Assembly: GCA_020137815.1 (NCBI GenBank)
Contig: CM035359.1
Coordinates: forward strand, 2,413,845 to 2,477,844
Reading direction: 5' to 3'
From: Hormiphora californensis
Taxonomy: Eukaryota > Ctenophora > Tentaculata > Cydippida > Pleurobrachiidae
DNA length: 64,000 nucleotides
The position numbers were made by a program, and so were the translations under genes. A model generated the notes under the pieces. It was not told the DNA's origin and did no database searches. It saw only the letters and a program-made list of their open reading frames with translations. Positions 35,402 through 48,214 of this stretch are shown piece after piece (the stretch's first letter is position 1; each line of letters starts with the position of its first letter).

Positions 35402-35479
<78 letters not shown>

Positions 35480-36056
35480 GAGAGAGAGAAAGAGAAAAGA
35501 AGGAGCGACGTCTAGTAAAGATCTGATAAGGGTGCTGTAACCTGTGACCAAGCTGTATCACGTGACTATTCAAAACGGACCAATGAGAAATATCAGGTAA
35601 AGAAGAGTTTGTCATTTTGACAGTTTCTCGACGAGCAGCTATCGACCCACGAAGTAGTACCAGTACAGTCTCTCCCTATCTCTCACTCTCTCTCTCTCTT
35701 TCAATTTCTCGGCCTATATTTTTCAATTTCAGAGAAATTGACCTACGTGATCCTCTTTATGCGTTTTATTCAGACAACTGCATTTTACTTCTAGGTTTCT
35801 CGTCTATCAGACCTTTGATAGTTCTGAGTTGTAATGATCAGTACTACTCGGAGTAAGAAACTCGTTCACAATCGAAATAGTCGACAGTCGTAATAATTAG
35901 GCATAAAAATCTGAGCAGCAATATCACTCGACAACAAAACCTAATGCAGTACTGGGTAAAAATAGGAGCAGCATCCGAGTCGTGTGTGAGGAGAGAAAGA
36001 ATGTACAAACTAACCAGTCACGGTTGTAAAAGTTGCATCCAGAAAGCAGGAGAGTT

Positions 36057-36098
<42 letters not shown>

Positions 36099-36123
36099 GA
36101 GAGAGAGAGAAAGAGAGAGAGAG

Positions 36124-36186
<63 letters not shown>
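36057..36186. repeat. (GA)n microsatellite
   Basis: About 130 bp of GA with AAGAG and GTGAG interruptions. A second one lies at 35403-35490. Confidence 0.9.
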
Positions 36187-36190
<4 letters not shown>

Positions 36191-37768
36191 CAGGTAGTGA
36201 GAGTGAAAGGGAAAGAGAGAAATTATAAAACAAACACTAAAAAGATAGAAAAGAAGCGAGAAATACTTAGAAATAAAAGAAAGAAGTAGAGAAAGAGAGA
36301 TAGAGAGAGAAAGAAAGAGAGATGGAGAGAGAGAGAGATGGAGAGTATGTGTGGCCCTACTTCCTGTACATCGCGTGGGCACGATTCTCGGATAGCAAAC
36401 AAGACAAGTTGTTACAGAAACTCCTGTCCCACATAACAAAGGGACCTCCCCTCCTCCTCCTCCTCCTCCTCTCAATCTCCCCCAACAGACATAGTTATAA
36501 CCCCCTCCCTCGAGGGAGATCGGAGGAGAATGTATGTGTCTGGCTGTATGTCACGTGACTTGTCCTTCCTGCACCCATTGGATACCATCACAAGTCACGT
36601 GATGGCCGTGCAGAGCTCTCATTGGCTCGTTGGTAGTGGCGGTGTGCTGTGATTGGCTGGCGTGATGGTGCAGGAAGTTTGCTACTGCGCTGCACAGTGT
36701 ATACAAGTGAGGGGGGTGGTGTGTAGAATATATGTCTCTTAACTGGTTAGTACCACAGCTGGGGCAGTGGGACTAGTACAATGTTACAATATATCGTACA
36801 GAATGACACATATAATGACTAAGGTTAATAACGAGGAAAGATGAGGGAGGACTACAAAAACTAAAAAAAAAACAATGCGTTAGGTAAGTGACAAAAAGTG
36901 TTAAAACCGGTCCATTAAGGTTTCTAATCAAGCTACGTCAATTGCTCATCATGTGTGCAAGTATGTGTGATAATTGATACTATGGTAGTCAGCCTAAACT
37001 CCTTGTTTTCAGCCACATCTCAGCCATGGGAGATAGAGAGAAGATACATATACAGTGGAAAAACCTGTGAATGAAGATGGAGTGAAGAGGGAGAAAAATA
37101 TAACTCTTCAACACCTATAACGTTTAGTTGGTGTGTGAAAATATATTATCAGTGAGAGCTGCTGCAGGACAAATAGAGCAACACGTGCATTTAACAGCCA
37201 CGATTATAAAATTGAAACAAAAAAGACAACATAATAGGACTCATTGTGTTGGTCACAGAGCTCTATTGATCCCCACTGCAGCTTTTATCTAGCACCCTGC
37301 AGCAGTAGCCTAAAAGTTGTCGTGGGAAGATTTAGGATGTCGGAGCATGCACAGTTAGTGGACAATATAAGGAAACGAACTCTCAATCTCTTTTCTACCC
37401 TTCCTACTGGATCTAATTCTTCTAGTCTTCTTCTCAATCTTAAAGTATAAAGATCGGCACTCCTTGAATTTTCTCTCTCTCTCTCTCTCCATCTCTCTTT
37501 CTGTCCATCACTCTCTCTCCCCCTCTCTCTTTCTCGATTGACCTCTCAATCAGGCGCTCCCTGGTCTGACACGGAAAACCCGCCGCAGCTTCGTGGTGTT
37601 ATTCTAATTGGTGCGATGCATATATTACAAAGAGAAAATATGATAGAAAGAGAGAGAGAGATGGAGGGAGAGGAAGAGAGTCCTTCTTCTTCTAGGTGGT
37701 TCTTCTTCCTCTGCAGTAAATTCCCCTTTGTAATGCTACAACATGTGATCTCTTCCTTCATCCCACCT

Positions 37769-37804
<36 letters not shown>

Positions 37805-40800
37805 CTCCTCCTCTCTCTCTCTCTCTCTCATCTCCTCTCTCTCCATCTCTCCCGTCACTCCCTCCCCCCCTCTCTCTCTCCCTTCCTACCCACGCGCCCC
37901 GGTCCCTGCCTCTATCATTATTTTCCTTTGTCATACGCCATAAAAAACCAGGCAAAGGAAAGAAATGTAAATTTTTCCAGTATTTTTTACATCTTTACTT
38001 CATATTTACCGCCAATCTGCCCTAATTAATCCCGGAGATCATTTGACAATGATGTCACCGGGGATTTTTGGTGAGGCTAGGTGGCTGGTGGAGGCTGGGC
38101 ATGGCCGGACATGCCCATCCCCCTAAACTTTAGGCTGTCCCTAATTTTAAGGGAAGTTTCAACCATAATACTGGGTACCCTTTCTACTTTCTCTGCAAAA
38201 GTTCTCAAGTAAAAATTCCCACCGCCCTGTAAAACCGAGAAGGGTTGGGGTAAAAGATAAACGAATTGCTTGAAGATAATACGCTGCACGTGTCCCTTTA
38301 AAATAGGGCTGGGTTCATAAGTTGGAGTAGGAGAGAGACAGACCGAGTGAATCAGAAGTTTCGAGTCTCAGGGGGCTAAATAGAGACATGATAAACAGAA
38401 ACGGCATACAAGATACAATTGATAAATGATAAGAACTGAGAAATTTGATCTTGTGGGCATCACACATTTTCGCAAAATGACAAGTTTTTTTTGTGGAATA
38501 ACTGTCATATTCCAAAAAATAATCGCACGCGGGTTTCGCTTAAAAATGACACGTTAGATAATAGTCATTCCTGTTGGCCGCCCAAAAGGCTACTGGCGCG
38601 ATGATTTGGTTGGTTAGAATGGATGATGGGTATTCGATAAACAGGGAACAATAATTATGGAAGTGAAATGGTACTCCTAGTAGGTAAAGACAGCTGTAGT
38701 GTCAGATCTAACTTTAGCTATGCAAGTGATCCAGTGATCCAATCTAAGTTCTGCCGTTTGAGTAGTCGAAAAAATGTATTGCCCTAGCACACAGTAGCGT
38801 TTTTCGTCATGACGAAATTGGGCTAGTCATGCTAGCATTTTCTAGATGAGTTTTAGATAAAAAAGCGAAGACTTGAGAACATTCCTATCTTTTTGGGCAT
38901 GATTTCATATATTCGGTTCATTTTCAACCTCCTCTCTCTATCTCTCTTTATCTCTCTTTCTCTCTCCCTATCTCTATTTCACTTTCATCATGAGAGACAC
39001 ATTATACTCTCATAACAGGGTCTCATGATGGACTACTTAATTTGATGAAGATAGCCCAAACAACAAAGCTTTGTTTGACAATTTGACTCAAAAACATGAA
39101 AACATATGAGTTATAACAATGGTCACGTGCCCCTCATACATGACACATGTATAATAGCTGTTGGAAAGGATGTGTACAGCTGATCGCCTAAATAAACACA
39201 TATTGCCCTGAGTGAGAGGGTAAATATCATTTGATTGAAATAAATCACGTGACCATGACACGTGACGTCATATGTGAGGTCACGTGATGTTTAGGTTAAG
39301 CTTGTTTATCACGTGTAAGAAGAAATAGTGAGTGGCTTTTGTCACGTGATTTATCACGCGATTTACGAGGCGTGTGAGGGGAAGGAGATTGTAATTTATG
39401 TTGTAATATCTATTGAATATATGCGATGAATTTACTGTGTGGGAAATAAGGGTCCTCCCTTCTCTATCTATCTCTCTGTCTATCTTTCTCCTTCTCACTC
39501 TCCCTCTCCCCCTCTCTCTCTCTCTCTCTCTCCCTCACTGCTTCCTCCTTGTGTCTAGACAAAATTTTACATCGGCCACTGCAACGCGACAAATATAATA
39601 ACATCCAAACGCATACTAAAAGAGTTTTAAGGACATACTAAAAAACTTCTTGAAACTCTATTTTACTCATTTACTGTTTTCGCTCGACCTGCAGCAGTCG
39701 AGAGAGACAAAGACAGTGCAAGAGCTCATACACAGAGATCTACAACAAAGTGAAAGAATGGAGATAAAAGAAAATTAAAAAAAGAGAGAGAAAGGTGACA
39801 GAGCCTGTATGCAAGAGCTGAGAAATGACTTCCTATTTTTGGAAAAGAGAGAAAGGGGGCATGCGGGATTGAAAGGAGAGAGAGAGAGCTTTTATTCCTC
39901 ACGCAGCTCGATCATCAAAGAGCGTTGTTTCAGCCCTTCTACCCTTCTCTCTATCTCACTGTTTCTCCCCCCTCAGTCTCTCTCTTTCTCTCACGTCGCG
40001 TGAGGGCAACGCATATATAAAATTCGATTCTTCTAAAATTCAATAAAACCACTTTAGATTCTCCAGCCTACAACAAAATATAGAAGTGAAGCGAATTTAA
40101 AATGTCAACACAGTCAAATGCATGAATTAATTAATTTATTAGAGGGAGCACTGACTAAAAAGCGAAAGGCAATGAAATGGATCAAGGAATACGCCCATCA
40201 TAAAAGGGACAACCGGTTTGAGAGAGAAAAGGACAGATAGAGAGAGAAAACAGAGAGAGAGAGATAGGATAAAGAAGGAGAGTTAGCATGGTTTTCAATA
40301 TAGTATATACCGCACGGACCCCCAGCACATTGTCTATGTTAATTGGTACAGATGAGGTCATGGGTCTGAACTACCGGACTACCGCCATGTACTGGGAGAG
40401 AGAGAGATGGATAGAGACAAACAAAATGGAAAAAGAGAGAGAAAGAGAGGGATGGCGGTGTGAGAGAGAGAGGGACGTTGTTCATTCGGAGACAAGAAAT
40501 AGTTGAAAAAGATGTTGTTGGCACCACGATGTGTGTCTGAACCGCATATAATGATAGACATGGTCATGTATTAATACGTCCAACCACCGAACTAACAGGT
40601 CTGACAGATCTGAAACGGACAAACGGTCTGATGAGCGTGGGAGCTATATTGGTGTCACAAAATGAATTATGTTAATGGCATAATTGCAGAAATAAACTTT
40701 TAAAGGAGCACAAACATACCTAAAATTCAAATTCACCATTATTTAATGGTAGGCTGTCACAAAAGTTACACCAAACAAAAACTTGATGAACGCCATTTTA

Positions 40801-40995
40801 AAACATCGAACAGAATAAAGTTGTTTCACTTGAGACCCCATGAAAATGCGTAGCAACAAGCGGTAATGGTTACATGACAGTTGTGGCTGAGTAGGACAGC
40901 TGGATGCTGCAGGAACATGCCAATGAATATGGGGGCCGGGGATCCGAGGGGGATCCGAGGGGTCTCCCTTATGCCCGCCCCTTGTTAATGTTCTA

Positions 40996-41024
40996 ACCAT
41001 CCCTTTACATTTGTAAAGGAAGGT
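40996..41024. repeat. Hairpin of the CCTCCTTTACA family
   Basis: Arms ACCATCCCTTTACA and TGTAAAGGAAGGT around TT, nested inside a wider inverted pair (CCGCCCC near 40975 and GGGGCGGGG near 41032). Related sequences, each preceded by TTCTAA, lie at 31051-31078, 32008-32036, 45341-45375 and 51149-51180. Confidence 0.6.
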
Positions 41025-42124
41025 GTTTCGGGGGCGGGGTGCCCGAAACACAGTCTAGCTTAGCAAGCCCGCCCTTCGCCAGACTCTGATCGGCCAGAGA
41101 CTGAGACACAAATTAGGGATGGCAGAATGTCATCGATGGACATGATATTGATAGAGTTGTAGAGTGGGGTGTGATAATACGTGTATATTAATAGAGGGCA
41201 CGATATATGAATCATTATTTCTGGAGCCGTGAGAGAGTCAAGTGGGTGTCAAAAAGCAATTATAATACAACATGGCAGTAATAGATTTTCAGTTAAAATA
41301 TATTGTATTGTGAGATGGAGTTAGATGCTCTTACATTTTTCACTGACGTAGGTGGTAGACAGTAGATAGGACACGCAGGGGCATACGAATCATCTGGCGG
41401 ATGATTGTGATAAACTATTTTTCAATCTCTCATTCTCTTTCTTCCTCATTTTAACGGTTCAATCAACTAGTTGATAATTAGGAGTTTTAACGGACGTAAC
41501 TCTGTCTCTCTCTCTCAAAAGTATATTAACAGGTTCGGTACATACCGAATACAGCTGCACACGTTAATTGGAAAACAGAAAAAAGATAGAGGCGAAAAAA
41601 GAGATAATCAAAATTGAGAGTGAAGAAAGAATAGAGGAATTTGGGGCTAATCGACACGATATTGATTTCCTGGTAGCTGTTTTTATGAAGGAGTAGCAAT
41701 AGATTCTGCACCAAACTTCCAGATTTACATTTCCTCTCTTCATCTAGTGTGTCAATTATTCTATCGATCAGATCTCTCTATCTCGTCTTTCTTCCTCTCG
41801 ATCTATCGATAATCAGTTTTAGTAAAGCCATGTCATAGATCGGCTCTACGGCCACGGAAGTGAGCCGAATAAATACAGATGCACAGCTCTGCACAGTTGC
41901 AACGTGCTTTTCTGTCGCGGTTCAGGACAACTTCTAATGTGGGTCAATATTACCACTGTGGTAGCTGTTTCTTGTTTTGTTCACGCGGGGAAGGAGGGTT
42001 GAACAAGACAAGCTGTTTCACTATAATTGCACACCGTGGGAAATTATTATTTGGTGTAGGAGATAGCGTTGCCTTGCTCGACCCTGTTTCACTGCGGCAC
42101 ACAAATGTAAAGTGGGGCTAGAAC

Positions 42125-42175
42125 ATAACAAAGGTAGCGATAGTGATACGGTATCACTATCGCTACCTTTGTTAT
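42125..42175. repeat. Perfect 25-bp hairpin with 1-nt loop
   Basis: Arms 42125-42149 and 42151-42175 are exact complements around a single G. The arm contains AACAAAGGTAGCGATAG and ends GATAC. It lies about 220 bp downstream of the CIMIP2-like stop codon. Confidence 0.9.
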
Positions 42176-42396
42176 CACTGCATGATACCTAACAACTGGC
42201 AACGGCGGAATTGAACAGCTCAAGCAATACAGTTTGAGGGAAAAAAGATACCGGTATCAGAGAAAGTAAAACAAAACAGGTTTTCATAAACAGGTTCAAT
42301 CGGGTTTAATATAAAGTCATAAAGGGGGTGAGGAATTTTCCAATAGATCATCAGGGTATGAAAAATAAGATGATCTGTGGTGATCCAGAAGTATCA

Positions 42397-43152
42397 TCAG
42401 CTGACGTTCATGCTCCTCAGTGCGGCATCAGTACTCATCCCGAACGTGTTTCCATATCGGAATTTCTCCCCGGGAATGTGTCCGGTGTAGTGAGGTACCA
42501 TCCCGGAGGCCTTGGGGTACACCTCTCTTCGGACCATGATGGGCCGGGCCACCACATGCTCATTCGGTTGTTTTGGGGCAAGTTTCATGGCTGCTTGTCT
42601 CCTCTCCTGTTCCCTGTAATCGGAGATAGCCTGCTCCGTCATCTTAGGGTATCCCATACTGATCTTGTTCCGGGACATAGGCAGGAACCCGGTATACCCG
42701 GAAATGTGGTAATCCACCCTGCTAGCGGCCCTCCGGCGGCCGACATAAGGCTCAGCGGGACCTCGGGCTGGTGGCAGGGGAAAACATCCCACCTGGACTT
42801 GTCTCATTCTCCTTCGTTCCTTGGCCTCCCTCGCCTGGGCGTCCTTGTAGTCACCCTTGGCGTGGCTGCATGCCACCACGTAGGGAAGTCCAAACCAGTT
42901 CTCTCCGTGGGGGATGTAACCGGTGTAACCAGGAACCAGGTTACTCCTAATCCTCGGGTGACTCTCCCTCACGGGCTCAATCTTCCGCAGAACGAGGTTA
43001 CCGGAACTGATGTCATCCTCGGTTAGAATCTCGTGGGTTGTCTTGGAGAAAGTTCCCCCGATCTTGTACTTGCGTTGGGGGATGTAGCCACCGTACCCGG
43101 GGATGTGATAGGGAGACGGGGTAACGAGCGAATCCGGGGTAAAAGCTGACAT
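42397..43152 (-). CDS. CIMIP2/FAM166-family ciliary microtubule inner protein
   Basis: A single uninterrupted frame of 251 residues. The start at 43152 (cacaccATG, MSAFTPDSL) is preferred over an in-frame ATG seven codons upstream because family members begin a few residues before the first motif. Four copies of the family's repeat are visible: HIPGYGGYIPQRKYKIGGTF, LVPGYTGYIPHGENWFGLPY, YHISGYTGFLPMSRNKISMG, and PHYTGHIPGEKFRYGNTFG with MSTDAA after it. This (H/V)xPGYTGxxP...G.T(F/Y)G pattern defines the DUF2475/FAM166 (CIMIP2) family, which sits inside the axonemal doublet microtubule lumen. A basic stretch (EAKERRRMRQVQ) lies mid-protein. The absence of introns is unusual beside the intron-rich innexins. 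The subfamily (A, B or C) is not resolved. Confidence 0.8.
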   Translation of the reverse strand: MSAFTPDSLVTPSPYHIPGYGGYIPQRKYKIGGTFSKTTHEILTEDDISSGNLVLRKIEPVRESHPRIRSNLVPGYTGYIPHGENWFGLPYVVACSHAKGDYKDAQAREAKERRRMRQVQVGCFPLPPARGPAEPYVGRRRAASRVDYHISGYTGFLPMSRNKISMGYPKMTEQAISDYREQERRQAAMKLAPKQPNEHVVARPIMVRREVYPKASGMVPHYTGHIPGEKFRYGNTFGMSTDAALRSMNVS

Positions 43153-44464
43153 GGTGTGTGTGAATAGTTGCACGTGCAGGACACGGTCTTGTTGTTAGGG
43201 GTGAGGGGGTGGGGGAGTTTCGGGGAAATGGTGCTATCTGCACGTGCGGATGGGTTCAGGGGTTACTAGGGGTAGGGGAAGGGATCAGTCGCTGCTTGTA
43301 AGCTGTGATCCACATTGTGAACGTGGGCCGGGGGTTGAGTTGAGAGATCCAGGTTGCGACCGCCTTACATTTTCTTTTTTCAGAGTTCGGGGGGCGGGGG
43401 GGGGGGTGAGTTAGAAAAGTTGTTTCAATGAAAGACCATGGATTGAAACACCCTTTTAGGGATAATTAGAGAACTCGGGAAGCGGATTGAGAAGCAATGT
43501 ATGCATATTTTGTGCTTTAATAAAAATGGTATATTTAAGTAAGAGTAGTAAGAGGAAGGGAATACCAACATTGAAAACTAGGGAATTGTTCGACCTTCTC
43601 TCTCTCTCTCCCTCCGGATTGAAGAACAAGGGTAACCAAGAGACGGAGAGAACTAGCTTGGAACTCGATGAGCCCAATTGACCAATTATTATATGACAAA
43701 CCAAAATATCAAGTCTGATGATAAACTTAAAAATTGTAATAAGCAACACTACACTAAAACACCCCCATAATGTACTTACTGAGTCCCAGAATATTCACTG
43801 ACCTCACGGTAAATATATTCTCCTATCCGGCCTCACCGAAAAGATCTGAGTGTGAAAGGAACCAGGTGAGCCCTGTTACACCACGTGATAGTCACGTGAC
43901 CTAAATGACGCGTTGCTATTGGTTACCGTTGGATCATGTGCCAGTTGGTGGTCCCTATTTTACACAAACACGCCACCTGGAGGCTGGATTTATATTCGCT
44001 GTTTCGAGATCCTCCATCCATCTCTCAGATATAACTTTCTTTCTCTCAGTATCCAGCCCATTCGCCGATGTCTACCCGCAGGAAAAGCAACAGACAGTGA
44101 TAATAAAAGAAAACGAAAACCTCAAAAATATTCCTCTCAACCTCCCTCTCCCCAAAAAAATCATCGATCGGAAATTAAACGGAAAACACGATACCTGGAG
44201 AAATCAAAACGAGAGGGCCGAGGTAGTGTGTTGTTGCTTTCATTTGATGGACGGAACCTGATACCTGTGTCACCGAGAGAGAGGGAGGACGATAATGACC
44301 TTTAACATTTCTTGGTGGAAATGGAGCCTCCTGATTGGTTGACATGGGTCACGTGATACGAAATGGAGGAATGTGATTGGTTAGAGGACATCATGTAACG
44401 GTAAACCAAGAATACCCTGACGGTCACAGCTCAATGAAGAAGAACCTTGGGTTACAGCAGAGAT

Positions 44465-44534
<70 letters not shown>

Positions 44535-45678
44535 AGAGAGAAGGCGCGAAGCTCTCTCGTAGAGCTCCTCTCTCGATATCATGCTCGCGCGCCTGACATC
44601 TCGCTCCTCTCGAGCTCTGTCTCGAGATGGAGACCGGAGAAACACGCGTATCAGGCGGTGATAAAAATTATAATTCAAAACATAATTTCGAGTGACAACG
44701 TCAATTCACCACCACGACATACCACGGCTCGGCTAGATCAAATATCATAAACTTGATCAAACTGATTAAAAAACCAACGTTTTTCATACCTAACTGGAGA
44801 GGAGATGGAATTCGAGATTATGATTAAATGTGGATTGTGGAGTAAGATTATGTAGGTATTACCTAAACGTCAGTAAACTACAGTACTACTAACTACTCGA
44901 TACCACCACCAGCTGTTCCAATAGTATTGGTTACAATCCAGGGGGCAATACAAGGTTACTAACTAGGTACTGATATAATACAACTAGGCGAGATGGTGAC
45001 TTATTCATGTTTGGGACGTCAAATAGTCTCAAAGCTAGGTCATCCTAATATCATACCTAGATCAGAAACTTTCCGATGATCACGTCACTTTCTGATGATC
45101 ACGTCACTCCTACCCCCTTTACTAACACTTTTAATATATACAGTTATAGAACCCATAAACAATACGTGATCTTAGACAAGTTGTGTGTCACGACTCACGG
45201 AAGACTGAACTATAATTCTGATCTAGTGAGCTGGCCCATTTCTTTTCACTAAGATGCACCGAATTTTTGTATAAATCAGTAGTTGATAATAACGCAATGG
45301 TTGGGAAAGGTGTACAAGAGCAAAGACTTTGATGCTCTATTTCTAACCCTCCTTTACGGGGCGTGGATAAAGAGCAAGGCAAGATTTTGAAAGGAACTCC
45401 ACACATAATGGGATACATCTTTGAGTGTGGCATCAAAGATATAATATTTTATTCAAATAAAACTTAGTAGATCGAGTTCTTTGTATATTTCGCGCTCAAG
45501 GTTAGGTACCCACCTTATTTAATATCTAGAGAAATGAGAACTTCTAGACAAAACGGATGATGTATAGGCTTCACCAGAAACTAAAAAATTTCACTGAGAC
45601 TTGAGAGAATGAAAAGAAAGCGAATAATAAAACAATCGAAAGAGAAGCGAGTAACAAAACTGGAGAAGAAAATGGGAA

Positions 45679-45751
<73 letters not shown>

Positions 45752-46763
45752 GAGAGAAAGATAGAATGGCAGTTTGGTATGTGCAGAGAGGAGGGGAACA
45801 CAAAATAGCGGTCACTAATCTCAAAATAATGAACTCAAATTAAAATACAAAACAGAGATAGAAAACTGTCTAGTTCCTCATGGTTCAGGGAACTTTCAGT
45901 GCATGGTCGCAGGAGTATAACAGCTGAAACCAATCACAATGCACAGAGAAACAATCATCGAGAAACCTTGAATTGGGGTAGCGATCTAGCTAACGAAACC
46001 TAAGCGTGTGTAACACATGTCACTCGTGACCTGTGACGATGGGGATACCTTAAAACCCTGAGTAATATATTGTGTACCCTATAACTTGAATCAGTATTAA
46101 AGATCTTCAAGAAAGGGGAGGGCCAGGACTTGTTATAATTCCCCGCCCTTAGATTCTCAATCAATGTCAAAGGGATAGAATAATAGACTCACAGATCCCT
46201 AATTCTGTGAAATTTCCCCCAGATTTCAGATACATTATGTGACGTGAAAACGGAATATCGATGACGCCTCATTTGACATGCTCACATATTTCAGAAGAGA
46301 GAGGGATAAAGAAAGTGCATATCATGGGAATACGTACAAAACGTGGGCGTTACGTCGCAATCCAGCTGGGAATTTGGTGGATATGCGAGCTGTTCTTGGC
46401 AGTATTTACAACTTGGGCACCAAATACATTACAATGGCAATTGGCAGTAAAACAAGACAATTTAGCAAAAAGACATGAATAACTACATAGAGAAACGGTA
46501 AAGATCATGTACAAGCAACTACTCAGTTTGGCAGTGAAAATATTGGGACACACGATGTATTCAAACTTTTGTAGAAATACAAAATACAACTCATTCCTCA
46601 GATGTATTTACAAGTTAATAAATAGTTCTTGCGGTGAGAGAGAGGGACACAAGTGCTTTCTGTGCGTGCAACATGGTGTTACCAAGGCTGTACTAGAGTC
46701 AAAAACATAAATGAGTGTTTGCAAAAAGTTTGCAGCATTCTGCAGGCTAGAGAGAGGGAGAGA

Positions 46764-46820
<57 letters not shown>

Positions 46821-46826
46821 AGAGGG

Positions 46827-46903
<77 letters not shown>

Positions 46904-47292
46904 GTTTTCTATAAACGTGCGTCAAGATGTGTGAGTAATGAAAAAACCGTGACATCAGCATGTCAACATTTTATAAACAATTAACTACAGAGTGACGTGC
47001 GTATATAAATTTCTGCAAAGCACCGAAGGATTACTTGTTAGAACTGATCTACTGATATGATAGTGACTTTAGTATAAAGTTTGAATGCCTAAACGAAACT
47101 CTAAACAAAAACAGAAGGACTCTATACTGTGTTAAAACCCATATTATTTCGTGTCACACAAGAAGTGTCACAAGTCAAGCTAGCTATAATATATGATTTA
47201 TGAACTTTGTAACTTGTAAGTGCATAAAATGCTGCCAGACAAGAAGAGAGAGGGATAGAACGGGAGAGAGAGATTATGTGAGAGGGGAGAGT
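43153..47292. other. Gene-free stretch upstream of the CIMIP2-like gene
   Basis: No further exon supported. It contains G/C-rich sequence just upstream of the CIMIP2-like start, a GGGG run at 43390-43406, (GA)n at 44470-44529, 45687-45747 and 46748-46899, and a CCTCCTTTAC family relic at 45341-45375. Several TCACGTGA palindromes occur near 43885 and 44350 (also 39246-39285 in the previous stretch); these are E-box-like but unassigned. Confidence 0.45.
46748..46899. repeat. (GA)n microsatellite
   Basis: About 150 bp of GA with GGAGA and AAGAG interruptions. It is the source of spurious low-complexity frames on both strands. Confidence 0.9.
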
Positions 47293-47346
47293 TGGTTACG
47301 AAGTTACCCCTCCCTTGCCAGTGCGCGAGGGATTATTTCGTAACCA
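47293..47346. repeat. TTGGTTACGAA foldback, second copy
   Basis: Inverted repeat with arms beginning TTGGTTACGAAGTTACCCC and ending in ATTTCGTAACCAA, separated by CTTGCCAGTGCGCGAG. It is related in arms and loop (in inverted order) to 14680-14741. Confidence 0.7.
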
Positions 47347-47390
47347 AGGAGAGAGATATATATATAATAATATATACCCTGCTAACTTAA

Positions 47391-47427
47391 ATAATGCGCC
47401 AGTGGCGAGAAGTCCCACTGGCGCGCT
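47391..47427. repeat. GCGCCAGTGG hairpin
   Basis: Arms GCGCCAGTGG and CCACTGGCGC around CGAGAAGTC, followed by single arms (CCACTGGCAGG). It shares the CCACTGGC core with the nested-palindrome element 430 bp downstream. Confidence 0.75.
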
Positions 47428-47850
47428 CTCAATAAACAGCTAGTCCAGCGGCAGATTATTTCCCACTGGCAGGTTATTTATTTTTAACTCCTATGCAAAA
47501 TTCAAAGTGTGTGTAAATGATCAGTTCTTACTAAAATACAGAGGGAACACTATGTGCAACACTTACACACTACATTGGAGAGAAAGAAAGGACACATTCC
47601 GTCAATTACTCTCTCTTTATCTCCCCTTTTGTCTCACTATCTCTTCCTCTGTGTTATGTGTGACATGCCCCTTATCAGGCTATTTCTTTCACTCTCTTTC
47701 CTTAGCAACTGCTTAGTTACTGTTACCAAACAGTGTACACTCAATTATGAGGTGTTTTTGACTGTTTCTCAGTTCTCTTTGTGTGTTTTGAGTAGTGTTC
47801 TCTCTCTTGTTAGCGTGTAATACTTGAAACAAACAACTAAAGCAGGGTAT

Positions 47851-48046
47851 ATAACCTATAAACTCTTGTCACTGGCACGTTATAGGTTTGAACCCCTCCG
47901 CCTCTCCCTCGGCTACGCCTCGGGATCGTCGTCGTGATTTAAACCAGTTTATCCGCCAGTGGCGGATAAACTACAGCTAGCTTCTCCCAGCGGCGCGCTG
48001 GGAGAAAGCTATCTGAAATAACGTGCCACTGGCAAGAGTTTATACC
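47851..48046. mobile_element. Nested-palindrome (foldback) element
   Basis: Outer inverted arms contain TAAACTCTTGTCACTGGCAC and GTGCCACTGGCAAGAGTTTA. Inside lie a 27-bp perfect palindrome at 47946-47972 (arms AGTTTATCCGCCA, 1-nt centre), a hairpin at 47977-48010 (arms with CTCCCAGCG and CGCTGGGAG), and a small one near the left end (AACCTATAA/TTATAGGTT). There is no coding capacity. The architecture resembles foldback elements but the family is not recognised. Confidence 0.6.
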
Positions 48047-48214
48047 TCATATGGTCATTTTTTTTTTTAACTTGTGCAAAATTTTTTCCGAAAATGACAT
48101 AAGTTCAGTTTTTTCGACTTTTATCATAGTTTTTGTCAAAAAATATTATTTTCCAACGAATATTATGTGTAAAAGTGTATAGGGAATAGATTTACAGGCA
48201 AAATAAATTAAAAA

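Larger units (their letters stand above)
34206..42124. other. Gene-free stretch with microsatellites
   Basis: No exon can be supported on either strand over nearly 8 kb. It contains (GA)n at 35403-35490 and 36057-36186, CT-rich tracts at 37472-37540 and 37771-37885, and a hairpin of the CCTCCTTTACA family at 40996-41024. ORFs of 60-100 codons here lack family resemblance or are translations of GA/CT. Confidence 0.5.

Noticed and set aside
35279-36558. ORFs rich in RERERE or SLSLSL here and at all GA/CT tracts
   Set aside because: They are translations of dinucleotide repeats and are open in several frames on both strands.
41879-42121. 80-codon ORF next to the 42125 hairpin
   Set aside because: No resemblance to known families and no exon borders; not supported.
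42328-43026. 232-codon ORF opposite the CIMIP2-like gene
   Set aside because: It is the antisense shadow of a gene whose own frame carries four clear family motifs.
43905-44305. Overlapping 118- and 130-codon plus-strand ORFs
   Set aside because: Two frames are open over the same DNA with no motif, and the composition is that of intergenic DNA.
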